From: Symbiodinium natans
Taxonomy: Eukaryota > Sar > Dinophyceae > Suessiales > Symbiodiniaceae
DNA length: 64,000 nt
Direction: 5' to 3'
Assembly: GCA_905221605.1 (NCBI GenBank)
Contig: CAJNDS010002347.1
Coordinates: forward strand, 412,257-476,256
In this document: positions 1 through 10,789 of the stretch, one piece after another
Numbering within the stretch: position 1 is the stretch's first letter
Layout of the letters: each line of letters opens with the position of its first letter
The notes under the pieces: model-generated
What the model saw: only the letters and a program-made list of their open reading frames with translations
Databases searched by the model: none
What the model was told of the DNA's origin: nothing
Made by a program: the position numbers and the translations under genes

Positions 1-1325
1 AGTGGAGACTCATTGAGACAGAGCATCGTGTTTGAGATTCTCGGATATTCTCGGGCATGGCAACCCAGCTTGTGTTGCAGGCTTGTGCCATACGAATGGA
101 CGAACTTGAGCACTGGTACGACTTGGCGTGACACAAGATCGGATGCATACTTCATGTTGGTATTCTGAAGATTTCTGACGTAATATGCGCGGCATCTTAA
201 GATCTGGACTGTCTGGACGCCCGCACAAAGTGATCCCAGCATTCTTTGCGGACACAACTCGGCCAGCACTTGTGGCTGGCAAAGGCTTCGTCGGCATCTT
301 TGGCAAGTCACCTCGCGCCTCGGCAAGCAAAAGAAGAACAGGACAGCAGGCGGAAGCAGGCAGTGGACAATGGAACAACTTGTGAATTTGCTGCGACTGC
401 TTATGCTGTGAGCAGAGCCATATTCTCAAAGGACGCGACCCCCGCAAGCTAGGTAAAACATTTGCACATAACCACGGTGCACTGCAGCCCTTTCGAAGCT
501 TCGAAGAAATTCAGCTTTCGCATTTTGGGGTGGGTGGGTGAACGTCACACTGACCAAGTGTGTGAGACCGCACACACAAACTGAGAAACCGAGGACCCGA
601 CCATTCGGATCATGATGTTGCTTCAAAGCAGCTCCACAAACACTCAGAGCCAAGCTCCAAACAGTCACATAAGGAAACAAGTAGCACATAACTTTATTGT
701 ACACTTTCACATTCTGCTTTGAATGGGGTGCACCTGGCTCAAGGAACATCAAGACATTGCGACTTTTTTCACCCTGGCATTGAATCCGTCCGATTCACAC
801 CTGCACCAGGTTTTCGCCATTCACAACATGCCTTGGCAGCAGAAGTGCCCCGTCGCGACTTCCTCCGTTGCTGAAATCTTTGGGCTGGGGATGGGCTGGG
901 GATGGAAGTTTAGGGCCTTTAGGGCTCCGACATTTTTGCAGGACCAAACAAACCCTCGGATGCCCTCGGCCCTCAAGCAACTTCCAAAAGATTCTGCAAA
1001 CCCGGCTCCTTATCTTCAAGGCTCACAACGCCCTGAGAGGGGTTCTCCAACCTTGGCCATCGAATCTGTCAAGCATGCAGATAAGGGTCCACCAAATTCG
1101 AGGGCCTGAATCCCCCCTGGCATGATTTCACCTGCCAGCGTTGGCCTTGGAGTAATATTTTCAGGAAAGCTCCACAGCTCGGCGCTTGCAGCCAAGATGC
1201 CTTTCAAATCTCTTGTCAAGCTGTTGATGACTTACCAAAAGTGTCCTGCTAGCCATGCCACTGCCATACGCTTGCGACAGTGCCAGCTACATCTGCACCG
1301 CAACTGCTCCTTAACACGTCGGCAG
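1..1325. repeat. Dispersed segment, copy 1 (shared with 42.4-43.6 kb)
   Basis: Several blocks recur near 42,463-43,610 at high identity by eye: 1-170 with 42,463-42,655; 184-350 with 43,368-43,530; about 597-690 with 43,050-43,140; and about 1,257-1,320 with 42,770-42,830. Block order is only partly kept, so this looks like an old duplicated and rearranged segment or a composite repeat. The open frames across it have no recognisable domain. I call no gene here or in 1,325-1,780. Confidence 0.7.
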
Positions 1326-1784
1326 ACTCTTGACTTTGAGCTGCGAGGCGTCGCACCTTGGAACGACTGGCCGCAAGCTACGGGAACAAACTAGGACTAG
1401 GAACAGTGTTCCTGAAACGTAGGCCGTCCGGCATGGTGATCAGTTGAGTAAGTCCCGCACTTCCTCTTGCGAATTGCGGAGCTCGACAGCCTGGGTCACT
1501 TGCTTGGTGTTTTTGACGATTGGATTCTTTGCTGATGCGGGCAAGCTTTCTTGGGTTAAATTGGCCTTCATGGTCTTGGCTTCGTTGACTTGATTTAGCC
1601 TGAATCTCCGGCACCCCCTTGCCAACGTACGTCTGCGCACACACACACACACAGCCGCCTTGCTTTGCAGCAGCGCCTGGGCGCTTTCTGCGCGGCGCAC
1701 AGCGTCCTCTGCATATTCACGGTCTCGTACGGCCTGTCGATGATGCACTACCACGACTATGCGACAACAACAGCCTGATATTCT

Positions 1785-2065
1785 CATATGTTAATATTTC
1801 TACTTATATTTCTATTTATACTTATATTTATTACAGTATTTATATTTATACTTACATTTATATTTTTATCTATATAGATTTTGTTCTATTTATCTTTATA
1901 TTTATATTTATCTTTATCATTGTTTTTATATTTATGTTTATGTTTATCTTTATATATTTTTATGTATATCTATATCTATATTTCTATGTATATTTACATT
2001 TATATTTATGTTTATGTCTATGTTTTTGATTGTGTTTATATTTATATTTATACTTGTAAACATAT
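1785..2065. repeat. AT-rich low-complexity tract (TTTATA/TATATT-like)
   Basis: Near-pure A+T with imperfect short periods such as TATATTTATA. It gives long Tyr/Ile/Phe-rich open frames with no coding character. It leads directly into the T-tract array that follows. Confidence 0.8.
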
Positions 2066-2545
2066 ATATGCTCCTTTTTTTTTTGCTGTGGAGGCCTTGC
2101 GCGTTTTGCTTTTTGCTGTGGAGGCCTTGCGCGTTTTTTTTGTTTTCTGTGGAGGCCTTGCGCGGTTTCTTTTTTGCTGTGGAGGCCTTGTGCGTTTTTT
2201 TTTTTGGCTGTGGAGGCCTTGCGCGTTTTTTTTTTGCTGTGGAGGCCTTGCGCGATTTTTTTGCTGTAGGGGCCTTGTGGGATTTTTTTTGCTGTGGAGG
2301 CCTGGTGCGTTTTTTTTCTGTGGAGGCCTTGTGCGTTTTTTGTTGCTGTGGAGGCCTTGCGCTTTTTTTTGCTGTAGGCTTGTGGGTCTTTTTTGCTGTA
2401 GGGGCCTTGTGTTTTTTTTTTGCTGTGGAGGTCTGCGCTTTTTTTCTGTGCTGTGGAGGCCTTGCACATTTTTTTTGCTGTGGAGGCCTTGCGCTTGTTT
2501 TTTTTGTGTTGTGGAGGCCTTGCTCGTTTTTTCGCTTGAAGCACG
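2066..2545. repeat. Tandem array: T-tract plus GCTGTGGAGGCCTTGCGCG
   Basis: About 16 units, each with a run of roughly 5-11 T followed by GCTGTGGAGGCCTTGCGCG or a variant. Unit length drifts between about 24 and 31 bp. The minus strand reads as a short word followed by an A-run, repeated. Related units with GGGCGCG in place of TTGCGCG make up 7,085-8,015, so this is one family in two arrays. The open frames across it are low-complexity artefacts. Confidence 0.85.
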
Positions 2546-2557
2546 CTTTGCAAGGTC

Positions 2558-2690
2558 TTAGGGTTTAGGGTTCAGGGTTCAGGGCTCAGGGTTTAGGGGT
2601 TTAGGGTGTAGGGTTAAGGGTTCAAGGGTTTAAGGGTTTAAGTGCTTTGGGTTCTAGGGTTCAGGGTTCAGGGTTTAGGGTTTTTTTTTT
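2558..2690 (+). repeat. Degenerate TTTAGGG-type tract
   Basis: Runs of GGGTTTAGGG, GGGTTCAGGG and GGGTTTAAGG variants. They match the TTTAGGG telomere unit loosely and are mutated throughout, so this is an interstitial relic and not a functional telomere. Confidence 0.75.
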
Positions 2691-2694
2691 CTGT

Positions 2695-3445
2695 GGAGGC
2701 CTTGCGCGTTCTTTTTTTTTGCTGCGCAGCCCCCCCCATTTGCAAACACAATGCTCGTACGATGGGTTTCAACAAGAAGCAGCGGGGGGGTTGGGGGGGG
2801 GGGCGCAGCGCCCCCCATTTGCAAACACACGGCTCGCACGACGGGTTTCGACAAGATTCTTATGTTTTGCAGCACGCTTGCACGGCTAAAAATAAACAGC
2901 GGGGGTTGGGGGGGGCGCAGCCCCCCCCCCCCGCCCCCAGCAAACACAATGCTCGTACGATATGTTTTGCAGCCCGCTTGCATGGCTAAAAAGGGGGGTT
3001 GGGGGGGGCGCAGCCCCCCCATTTGCAAACACAACGCTCGTACGATGGGTTCAACAAGACGCATCTCATTTGCAAGCACACGGCTCGCACGACGGGTTTC
3101 AACAAGATTCATATGTTTTGCAGCACGCTTGCACGGCTAAAAATACACAGCGGGGGGGTTGGGGGGGGCGCAGCCCCCCCCCCCCATTTGCAAACACAAT
3201 GCTCGTACGATGGGCTTCAACAAGACGCATCTGCTTTGAAGCACGCTTTGCGCGGCTTTAAAACCAAAAAAAGCAGGGCGCTCGCACGATGGGTTTCAAC
3301 AAGTTTCATATGTTATGCCGCATGCTTGCACGGCTCAAATTAACACAGCGGGGGGGTTGCGGGGGGCGCAGCCCCACCAATTTGCAAACACAATGCTCGT
3401 ACGATGGGTTTCAACAAGATTCAACTTTGAAGCACGCTTTGCACG
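2695..3445. repeat. Dispersed repeat family with G8/C8 hairpin, first cluster
   Basis: Each unit combines a G-run, then GGGGGGGCGCAGCCCCCCC, then ATTTGCAAACACAATGCTCG, then ACGATGGGTTTCAACAAGA, then TTTTGCAGCACGCTTGCACG and an A-rich end. The G/C part can fold into a stem of up to nine G-C pairs with a GCA loop. Four to five units lie here; others are at 3,680-4,000 and 5,940-6,360. Alternative versions of the middle block differ by CpG-type changes (GTACGATGG versus GCACGACGG). There is no coding content. Confidence 0.85.
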
Positions 3446-3454
3446 GTTTAGGGC

Positions 3455-3672
3455 TGGTTTCGGGCTTAGGGTTTAGGGTTCAGGGTTCAGGGCTCAGGGT
3501 TCAGGGTTTAGGGGTTTAGGGGTTTAGGGGTTTAGGGTTTTTAGGGTTTTTAGGGTTCAGGGTTCAAGGGTTTAAGGGTTTAAGGGTTTAAGGGTTTAAG
3601 GGTTTAAGGGTTCAGGGTTCAGGGTTTAGGGTTTTGGGTTTAGGGGTTCAGGGGTTTAGGGTTTAGGGTGTT
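3455..3672 (+). repeat. Degenerate TTTAGGG-type tract
   Basis: GGGTTTAGGG, GGGTTCAGGG and TTTAAGGG variants over about 215 bp between two groups of the hairpin repeat. Telomere-like sequence is therefore interleaved with the hairpin family. Confidence 0.75.
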
Positions 3673-3679
3673 GCAAACA

Positions 3680-4005
3680 CAATGCTCGATGAAGCACGCT
3701 TGCACAGCATATTTTACTTTGAAGCACGCTTCTGCACGGCTTTGAAGAGAAAAATGCAGCGGGGGGGTTCGCAGCCCCCCCCCCCCCATTTGCAAACACA
3801 CGGCTCGCACGACGGGTTTCAACAAGATTCTTATGTTTTGCAGCACGCTTGCACGGCTAAAAAGAAAAAACGGGGGGCTGGGGGGGCACAGCCCCCCCCC
3901 CATTTGCAAACACAATGCTCGTACGATGGGTTTCATGTACTTTGAAGCACGCTTTGCGCGGCTTTAAAACCAAAAAAGCAGGGCTCGCACGATGGGTTTC
4001 ACTCG
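3680..4005. repeat. Hairpin repeat family, second cluster
   Basis: Two further units of the G8/C8 hairpin repeat, with G-run, GCAGCCCCCCC block, TTTGCAAACACA and the CAGCACGCTTGCACGGCT tail. The second unit ends in a variant tail, TTTGAAGCACGCTTTGCG, also seen near 3,235 and 6,310. Confidence 0.8.
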
Positions 4006-4361
4006 AACTCGATTCCGCAGCGGTCTGGTCTGACCTACTAGCTAGCTGTAGCTGATGACATATGTCACGGCCGCTCTGTGGCGGCGATTAACAGCTTCGG
4101 GTATGCACAGGAACCGAAGTTCAACAAACTGTGCAGTACAGGGTCTCCAGCGCTCACAGTCGCTCAACCTAGCGTTCTCGCGCTTACTAACTAGGGAGTA
4201 GACTGTGACAGCTCAGCTGAACAGTGAATGAATTGTCAAAACGAAGAAAGCAAAAACACATCACGCCACTCTGCCTTGGGCAGGGGGCCGGAAACGGCAA
4301 CCCCGAGACAAGTGCTGCGCAAGCCCTGTACACTGTACAACTTCAGCACTGAGCTACAAAA

Positions 4362-5240
4362 TGGTCAGCTCAATGATGGATCTCACTCATGAAAAGCAGT
4401 CAGTTGAGGACCTCCATGGAGGGACGGACTCAGAGTCCACTAGAGCATCGAAATGCACTCCACAGGCCAATTTCAAGTGAAACGGAGTCCACAACAAGCC
4501 CACAAAAAGAGAACCATCAGAGCAATCCCAAGAACACCTCAGCGGCAGGTACACAGCGTAGGGGACCATCACGTTGAGGAAGCCCAATGCACCCACCAGA
4601 TAAGAAATTAAAACAAATAGCAGCAGCATATTGAATAGAAGGGCCGATAATACGGCGCCCCCGCCCACAGGCCAGGTTGCCGTAAAGCCTGGCAATCGCA
4701 AGTGGCCAAGAAAAACCAAGCAAGTATGGGGTGAGTGTGTGGTACTGCTCCAGCACATGCATTGTACAAGCAAAGAACTGAGTCAAAGATGGTCAGCTCA
4801 ATGATGATCCAACTCATAGGGCAGACAGTTGAGGACCTCCATGGAGAGTCTGGTACTACAGTGACTCGTCGCATCGCGCAAGTTGCCTCATTGCCCGAAA
4901 ACTCGCCATGGGTCGACCCACGAACTCCCAGAAGGGCTAGGTGGGAAACAGGAACGAACTGTCCACAACGAATGTCGTCACATATCCTTCCAGCTGTTGC
5001 AATCGAAGGTGAAAGCACCATGAGGTGGGCCATCAGAGCAGTCCCAGACGTCGCCTCAGCAAAAACGAATTCATCTGCATAGAGACAAACTGTAGCAGCA
5101 CAATGTAGGGGCCGAAGACGGCGCCCTGCCCATAGGCCTGGTTGCCGTAAAGCCTGACAACCGCAAGTGGCCATACATTCATCCCAAAATGCCTGATTGC
5201 CGCAAAGCCTGGCAACCGTAAGTGGCAATGAATAGTCATA
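4362..5240. repeat. Imperfect tandem duplication of about 430-470 bp
   Basis: ATGGTCAGCTCAATGATG and GTTGAGGACCTCCATGGAG occur near 4,362 and again near 4,790. TTGCCGTAAAGCCTG followed by CGCAAGTGGCCA occurs near 4,678 and 5,145, with a third shorter copy near 5,195. Copies are diverged and carry indels. The duplication underlies part of the long minus-strand open frame described separately. Confidence 0.7.
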
Positions 5241-5768
5241 CAACATGAATAACAAAAGCAAATACGAAATAAATAAACCAAGCACTGAGCATAGGCGCGA
5301 GCTCGCTGGCAGTGAAAACACTGTACCTTGCAGTCCGCCCCGAAGCGTTGGTGCGTACATAATGCCTGGCCAGTATCTTCGCCCACACATGAAGCCCAGG
5401 TGATCACGAACCTGATTGGCTCCCGCTGCAGCACTGGAATCTGCAGCAACCCTCACTTCTACCAGCAATACTTTTGGCCTGTCTTCAGTGGCCCATCCAG
5501 GAATGCTGGTTGCCGGACTTGGGACCGGCACGGCTCGTAAAATAAAGAAGAGCGGACCTGCAGTGAGGATGCTTGAAGGTGTCACTTGTGTATCTCCCAA
5601 CCGTGGGGCTAACTGCGTTTGCGCAACCAGCTCATCAAGTGGCAAAGGCGTCTCCAAAAACATCCAATAGCAGAATGCCATGCAAATACCATACCAGATC
5701 CATGAAGGCCAGTGAGTGCACCGAGGACAACCTGAATGCACGGGTCTCTGACATATCGCCATCGTCAT
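4608..5768 (-). CDS. Long open frame of unknown function (doubtful)
   Basis: An uninterrupted 386-codon minus-strand frame. The N-terminal part (about residues 20-45) is hydrophobic enough for a membrane segment and has ordinary composition. The second half runs through the local tandem duplication, so a peptide close to CQALRQPGLWAG appears twice. I recognise no domain. Either residues 1-150 are an exon and the rest is chance read-through, or the whole frame is spurious. No neighbouring gene helps assign it. Confidence 0.2.
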   Translation of the reverse strand: MTMAICQRPVHSGCPRCTHWPSWIWYGICMAFCYWMFLETPLPLDELVAQTQLAPRLGDTQVTPSSILTAGPLFFILRAVPVPSPATSIPGWATEDRPKVLLVEVRVAADSSAAAGANQVRDHLGFMCGRRYWPGIMYAPTLRGGLQGTVFSLPASSRLCSVLGLFISYLLLLFMLYDYSLPLTVARLCGNQAFWDECMATCGCQALRQPGLWAGRRLRPLHCAATVCLYADEFVFAEATSGTALMAHLMVLSPSIATAGRICDDIRCGQFVPVSHLALLGVRGSTHGEFSGNEATCAMRRVTVVPDSPWRSSTVCPMSWIIIELTIFDSVLCLYNACAGAVPHTHPILAWFFLATCDCQALRQPGLWAGAPYYRPFYSICCCYLF

Positions 5769-5939
5769 TGCATCTGTGAATGGGTGCCGATGTGCGGCTT
5801 CCCCAGGCTCAGTATTGAGAAACCATGTGCAAAAGCAAGAACTACAGCGTCCGGAGGGGGTCCAGTGGAACAGAGAACCTGTTTGGCCTCGAACCCGGTT
5901 GACCCCCTACCAAAAGAAACATGTGACCCGAGCCGAGAA

Positions 5940-6390
5940 GCTTACGATGGGTTTCAACAAGATTCATACGCTTTGCCGCACGCTTGCACGGCTCAGGCTC
6001 AAAAAAGACAGCGGCAGGGTTGGGGGGGGCGCAGCCCCCCCCTTTTGCATACACAATGCTCGCACGATGGGCTTCAACAAGATTCACATACTCTGAAGCA
6101 CGCTTTAAAACCTAAAAAAGCAGGGGGGTTGGGGGGGGGTGCATGTACGATGGGTTTCAACAAGGTTCATATGGGTCATGCGCTTTGATGCATGCTTGCG
6201 CGGCCAAAAAAAAACAGCGGGGGACAGCGGGGGGGTTGGGGGGGGCGCAGCCCCCCCCCCATTTGCAAACACAATGCTCTTACGATGGGTTTCAACAAGA
6301 TGCATCCGCTTTGAAGCACGCTTTGCGCGGCTTTACAACCAAAAAAGCAGGGCTTTGTGGTTTTGCTTCCTGGGGGGGGGGGTTAGGGCG
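5940..6390. repeat. Hairpin repeat family, third cluster
   Basis: Three units of the G8/C8 hairpin family, each with GATGGGTTTCAACAAG, the GCGCAGCCCCCC block and a CGCTTGCACGGCT-like tail. The left boundary is sharp at about 5,940, where unrelated sequence joins ACGATGGGTTTCAACAAGAT. That suggests the ACGATGGG block is an end of the repeat unit. Confidence 0.8.
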
Positions 6391-6462
6391 TCAGGTTGAC
6401 GGGGCCTACAGACGTTCCGCAACCATCGCAACGCCATATATCGCGGTGTTTCTACTGCTACG

Positions 6463-6467
6463 ACGAA

Positions 6468-6554
<87 letters not shown>

Positions 6555-6860
6555 GACTACTACGACTACTACGACTACTACGACTACGACTACTACTACG
6601 ACGACTACGACTACGACTACGACTACTACGACTACGACTACGACTACGACTACGACTACGACTACGACTACGACTACGACTACGACTACGACTACGACTA
6701 CGACTACGACTACGACAACGACAACGACGACTACGACGACATTACTACGACGACTACTACTACGACGACGACTACTACTACCAATCCTACGACTACTACG
6801 ACTACGACTACGACGACTACGACAACTACGACGAAGCTGCTACGACGACGACGACGACAA
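6463..6860. repeat. CTA and CGACTA microsatellite
   Basis: About 90 bp of pure (CTA)n grade into (CGACTA)n hexamers and then mixed CTA/CGA trinucleotides. All three forward frames are open and read as poly-Leu/Arg, Tyr/Asp or poly-Thr, which is why very long low-complexity frames appear here. I treat them as non-coding. Confidence 0.9.
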
Positions 6861-6867
6861 CGAAACC

Positions 6868-7085
6868 CAAAAAATCCTGAGCAGCAGCATGGACTCTGGG
6901 CCTTTGCTTCCCGGCTTAAACACAAGAAATCCTGAGCAGCAGTAGGGACTCTGGGCCTTTGCTGCCCGGCCTAAACCCCAAAAATCCTGAGCAGCAGGAC
7001 GGACTCTGGGCCTTTGCTGCCCGGCCTAAACCCAAAAAATCCTCAGCAGCAGTACGGACTCTGGGCCTTTGCTTCCCGTCCCCTC
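6868..7085. repeat. Tandem repeat of about 55 bp, four copies
   Basis: Units built on AATCCTGAGCAGCAG, GGACTCTGGGCCTTTGC and CCCGGCCTAAAC occur near 6,870, 6,928, 6,985 and 7,038 with few differences. They join the microsatellite on the left to the T-tract array on the right. Confidence 0.8.
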
Positions 7086-8015
7086 GCCAGGGCGCTTTTT
7101 TTTGGCCTGGCTGTGGAGGCCGGGCGCGCTGTTTTTTTGCTGTGGAGGCCGGGCGCGGCCTCCGGAGCGGGCTCACTCACGCCATCTATTTTTGCTGCGG
7201 AGGCCGGGCGCGTTCTTTTTTTTTGCTCCGGAGGCCGGGCGCGTTTTTTTTTTTGCTGTGGGAGGCCGGGCGCGTTTTTTTTTTTTTTGCTCCGGAGGCG
7301 CGGGCTCACTCACTCACTTGTTGGTCTGCCCTGGCTGCATACTCCTCCCTCGCCAGGGCGCGTTTGTTTTTTGCTGCGGAGGCCGGGGGTGTTTTTTTTG
7401 TTTTTTTAGGCTCCGGAGGCGCGGGCTCACTCACTCACTTGTTGGTCTGCGCTGGCTGCGTACTCCTCCCTCGCCAGGGGCGCGTTCTTGTTTTTGCTCC
7501 GGAGGGCGGGCGCGTTTTTTTTTTGCTCCGGAGGAGCGGGCTCACTCACTCACTTGTTGGTCTGCACTGGCTGCGTACTCCTCCCTCGCCAGGGCGCGTT
7601 ATTTTTTTTTGCTGTGGAGGCCGGGCGTGTTTTTTTTTGCTCCGGAGGCCGGGCGCGTTTTTTTTTTTTTGCTCCGGAGGCGCGGGCTCACTCACTCACT
7701 TGTTGTCTGCCCTGGCTGCGTACTCCTCCCTCGCCAGGGCGCGTTTTTTTTTTTGCCGTGGAGCCGGCGCGTTTTTTTTTTTGCTGTGGGAGGCCGGGCG
7801 CGTTTTTTTTTTTTTTGCTCCGGAGGCGCGGGCTCACTCACTCACTTGTTGGTCTGCCCTGGCGGCGTACTCCTCCCTCGCCAGGGCGCGTTGTTTTTTT
7901 GCTGTGGAGGCCGGGCGCGTTTTTTGTTTTTTTGCTCCGGGGCCGGGCGCGGTTTTTTTTTTTGCTGTGGAGGCCGGGCGCTTTTTTTTTGCTGCGGAGG
8001 CCGGCTTTGGGTCGC
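7085..8015. repeat. Composite T-tract array with GGAGGCCGGGCGCG units
   Basis: T-runs alternate with GCTGTGGAGGCCGGGCGCG or GCTCCGGAGGC. At larger scale a block containing GGGCTCACTCACTCACTTG, TGGTCTGCCCTGGCTGCGTA and CTCCTCCCTCGCCAGGGCGCG recurs about five times. It is related to the array at 2,066-2,545. Open frames on both strands are artefacts of the period and composition. Confidence 0.85.
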
Positions 8016-8625
8016 CTTAACAAAAAAGCCGCAACAACAAAAAAACCAAAAAAACACGGGTTCCCCTTTTTTGTTGCTTTCCAATCAAACGCCGTGAAGA
8101 ACAGGGCAAAGGGGGAAAGGCAGCTTGCAAACAACGTACTAGCCCACGCAACCAAAAGACAGGAAAACAACTACAGACTGCTCCCCGTGAGCGCGTGCGC
8201 GCAGGCGAGCGCAGCAGCTTCTGCACACAGTACCGAGAGCGCAGCAGACGCAAAGAAAGTGTTTGATAGCAATTTCTGCAAGTATGAGTCAATGTTAGCA
8301 TCATGCGCTTTACCACTCTCCCAGCCGCTGCAATGCATCACTGCAAAGGTGAACGGGAAGTGTGCCTCGGAGAATGCGGTCTTGAGTCATGAGAGCAGAA
8401 GCGAAGCCGGGGGTCAATCAGGCGGATGGCCACACATGCCACGCAATGATCTCAGGGAAAAGGCACATAAAGGCACCAGCAACAGGCTGCAAAGCGGAAT
8501 GCAAAGCAACGGGCAGGACGACAGAGCATTGTCTTGCAGCACGCAATGGGAAGGGTTTAGTCGAGGTGAGCCTGGTCAGCGGTTCTGGAAAAACAGGAGC
8601 ATACCTCCCACGCAATCCAAGGCCC

Positions 8626-9075
8626 TCACAGCCACGCGGTGGCTTGGGAGGATGCTGCCGCATCGGCGGCAGGTCTCCTCCACCTTGGACTCCTGTCCCG
8701 TGTCCTAGTTGAGTTTCTCCCTGCTGTTTTCACTCTCTCGAACTCTGGCGCACAGCCCGCGCCGACTGCCTTTGAAAGCCTTAGCGGGCCTCTGCGGGCC
8801 TCCTCCTCCACTGTCCGGGCTCCCGTCTGCGGGCCTCCTCCACCGCCTCCACTGCCTCCTCCTCCTCCGCCCTCTGGGGGGGGCACCACCGGGACCTCCT
8901 CCGCTCCTAGAAAGGCGGAGAGACCTCCTCCTCCTCCCTCCGCCACCCCCCCCACCACCTCCTGGTCCTCCTCCACGGGCGAGTAGCTGCCGCTCCCGCT
9001 GCTACTGACAGCCTGATGCCCTCGCATCAGAGCCATCAGCAGCATCGCCCAGCACCATGCCCACAAGAGAGCCAT
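8626..9075 (-). CDS. Possible first exon of a secreted protein
   Basis: The frame starts at an ATG (9,075) with residues 1-22 of signal-peptide type: a run of Leu, Ala, Trp and Met ending near MRGHQAV. It continues through a Ser/Gly/acid segment into Gly-rich and Pro/Gly-rich low complexity. No catalytic motif is visible. The last 25 residues are Arg/Ala-rich and may be past a splice site, so the true exon may end before 8,700. The Gly-rich part could equally be a GC-rich microsatellite read by chance; the signal-like N-terminus is the main argument for a gene. Confidence 0.3.
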   Translation of the reverse strand: MALLWAWCWAMLLMALMRGHQAVSSSGSGSYSPVEEDQEVVGGVAEGGGGGLSAFLGAEEVPVVPPPEGGGGGGSGGGGGGPQTGARTVEEEARRGPLRLSKAVGAGCAPEFERVKTAGRNSTRTRDRSPRWRRPAADAAASSQATAWL

Positions 9076-9124
9076 CGCGGGGTCGCTTTCTCCTCCTACC
9101 TCCGTGGCTACAAGCTAGAGGCTA

Positions 9125-9235
9125 CAAGGCTGTGTGCCTAACTGTGCCTGCTGTGGTGCTGTAGCGCTGTGGTGCTGTAGCGCTGTAGTGCTGCGGCGAC
9201 GCAGTGCTGCGGTGCTGCGGTGTGCTACATGCTGC
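9125..9235. repeat. Short tandem repeat (GCTGTGGTGCTGTAGC)
   Basis: Imperfect 10-16 bp units of GCTGTGGTGCTGTAGC and GTGCTGCGG type over about 110 bp, with no coding signal. Confidence 0.7.
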
Positions 9236-9454
9236 CACGCTGTCGTGCGGTCAGGGCGCTCTGCGGCCTACCGCTTACTTGAACCATGGAGCGGCGCGGA
9301 CATGTATTAAGGTTAGGGCCTTCTCGGAAGGGGATAGGGCTTATGCAGGCTGGCACTCCTACAGGGACGCAAGGAGTTAGGGTTGCAGGGCGCTCTAAAG
9401 AAAGTCGGTTACAGCCACGGCAAAAGTCACTGGTTTTTAATCATCAGCTTAAAG

Positions 9455-9710
9455 TTTTCGCGCCGCACCGCCGCACCGCACCGCCACCGCACCGCCGCAC
9501 CGCCGCACCGCACCGCCGCACCGCACCGTTCTCAGCAAAAGTTCGGCATCCCCCCCACACGCCACCGCCGCCGCGCCGCCGCCGCGCACCGCGCCACCGC
9601 ACCGCCACCGTTCTCGGCAAAAGTCCCCCATCTCCCCCGCGCGCACCACCACCGCACCGCGCACCGCCGCACCGCGCACCACCGCACCGCCGCCGCCGCT
9701 CTCGGTAAAA
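9455..9710. repeat. CCGCAC repeat, three blocks
   Basis: (CCGCAC)n and CCGCCG runs form three blocks, each ending in a similar unit (GTTCTCAGCAAAAGTT, GTTCTCGGCAAAAGTC, GCTCTCGGTAAAAGTT). This is a higher-order repeat of about 90 bp. Confidence 0.8.
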
Positions 9711-9829
9711 GTTCTCCATGGCGCCCACACACCCAAATCGAATTGCACCTTAACGACTTTCTCGTTAACATCAGGAAAACGGTCGCAGCATGCAAAAAAG
9801 TGAACGCAGGAACGCGTCACGTGACATGC

Positions 9830-9985
9830 ACAAATGAAAGCGTCACGCGGCATGCACAAAATGAACGTTGCACATTATGAAAGTATCACGAATCATTTTT
9901 GCCGCATCATGAAAGCATCACGGGAACATTTTTGCCGCATCATGAAAGCATCTTGTGGCATCTTCGCCGCATCATGGCTGCAAAA
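9830..9985. repeat. Tandem repeat of about 35 bp
   Basis: Four to five copies of ATGAAAGCATCACGGG followed by CATTTTTGCCGCATC, with small changes. Confidence 0.75.
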
Positions 9986-10077
9986 GGAGCATCTCTCTCT
10001 TGGGCAGAAGCCCTCCAACCCCCCCCACAACACAGCTGTCGTGGTGAAGTCCAGCAGGCATGGGTAGGAGGACACCT

Positions 10078-10205
10078 TTCGACCCCTATAAACCCTAACA
10101 CCCCAACAACCCTGAATCCTAAACCAACCCTACACCCTATGTTAGCACAGGACCAGCCCTGCACCCTTCTTTTTCCACAAACCCTAAACCCTAAACCCTC
10201 ATAAC
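10078..10205 (-). repeat. Degenerate CCCTAAA tract
   Basis: Scattered CCCTAAACCC, CCCTAACACC and CCCTACACCC words, the complement of TTTAGGG. This orientation is opposite to the tracts at 2.6 and 3.5 kb. Confidence 0.6.
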
Positions 10206-10789
10206 CCACTGGCCTCCTCGAGCAACTCGAAGGGCGAAAGTGGTCCATTGGTCTTGGAGGACAGAGTTCATCACAGTCCTTCACGCAAGTCAAGGGGCCC
10301 TACCTTGGACCCCTACCGGCAGGGTTCAAGGGGCTTAGGGGCCCTTATCGCGAGGTAAGATCCGCACCTTAAACACCCAAACCCTTCACCAAGCGAATCC
10401 TTAAACGTTCTAACAACCCATAAGCCCAAGACCCCGCTAAACCCCACCGAAACCCCTAAACCCCACCCCTAAACCACCCCTACACCCCCCCAAACCCCAA
10501 GCCATGTTTGAAAGAAAGCTGAGAATCTTTAGGTCGGCGAGCTCTGGCGGAACAGTCGGTCGGCATAGCGGATCCTGGGAGTGGCGCTAGACTCTCGGGA
10601 TAGGGGCTTAGAGGCTTAGAAGTTTTTCGGTTTAGGGGTTTAGGGGCTTAGGAGCAAGAAGCCAAAGAAGGGGCGGGTTTTGGGGGTTCGGGGGCCCAGA
10701 CAATCTTCAGCTTGACGTGATGTCGGCTTGGCCTTTCGCCCTTTCATACCACAGCCACAAGGATACCGGGTCTTTTTGGTGGGCACGTG

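Noticed and set aside
723-745. CCTGGCTCAAGG near 730 as a spliced-leader relic
   Set aside because: Matches only GGCTCAAG; the CATTTT part is missing and no gene follows.
2066-2545. Phased T-tracts making intrinsically bent DNA
   Set aside because: Unit spacing drifts between about 24 and 31 bp, so tracts are not kept in helical phase.
6143-6935. Poly-Leu/Arg, Tyr/Asp and poly-Thr frames
   Set aside because: Trinucleotide and hexanucleotide microsatellite.
7069-8708. Overlapping plus-strand frames of 340-410 codons rich in Phe, Ala and Gly
   Set aside because: Produced by T-tract and GGAGGCC repeats; all three frames are open together.
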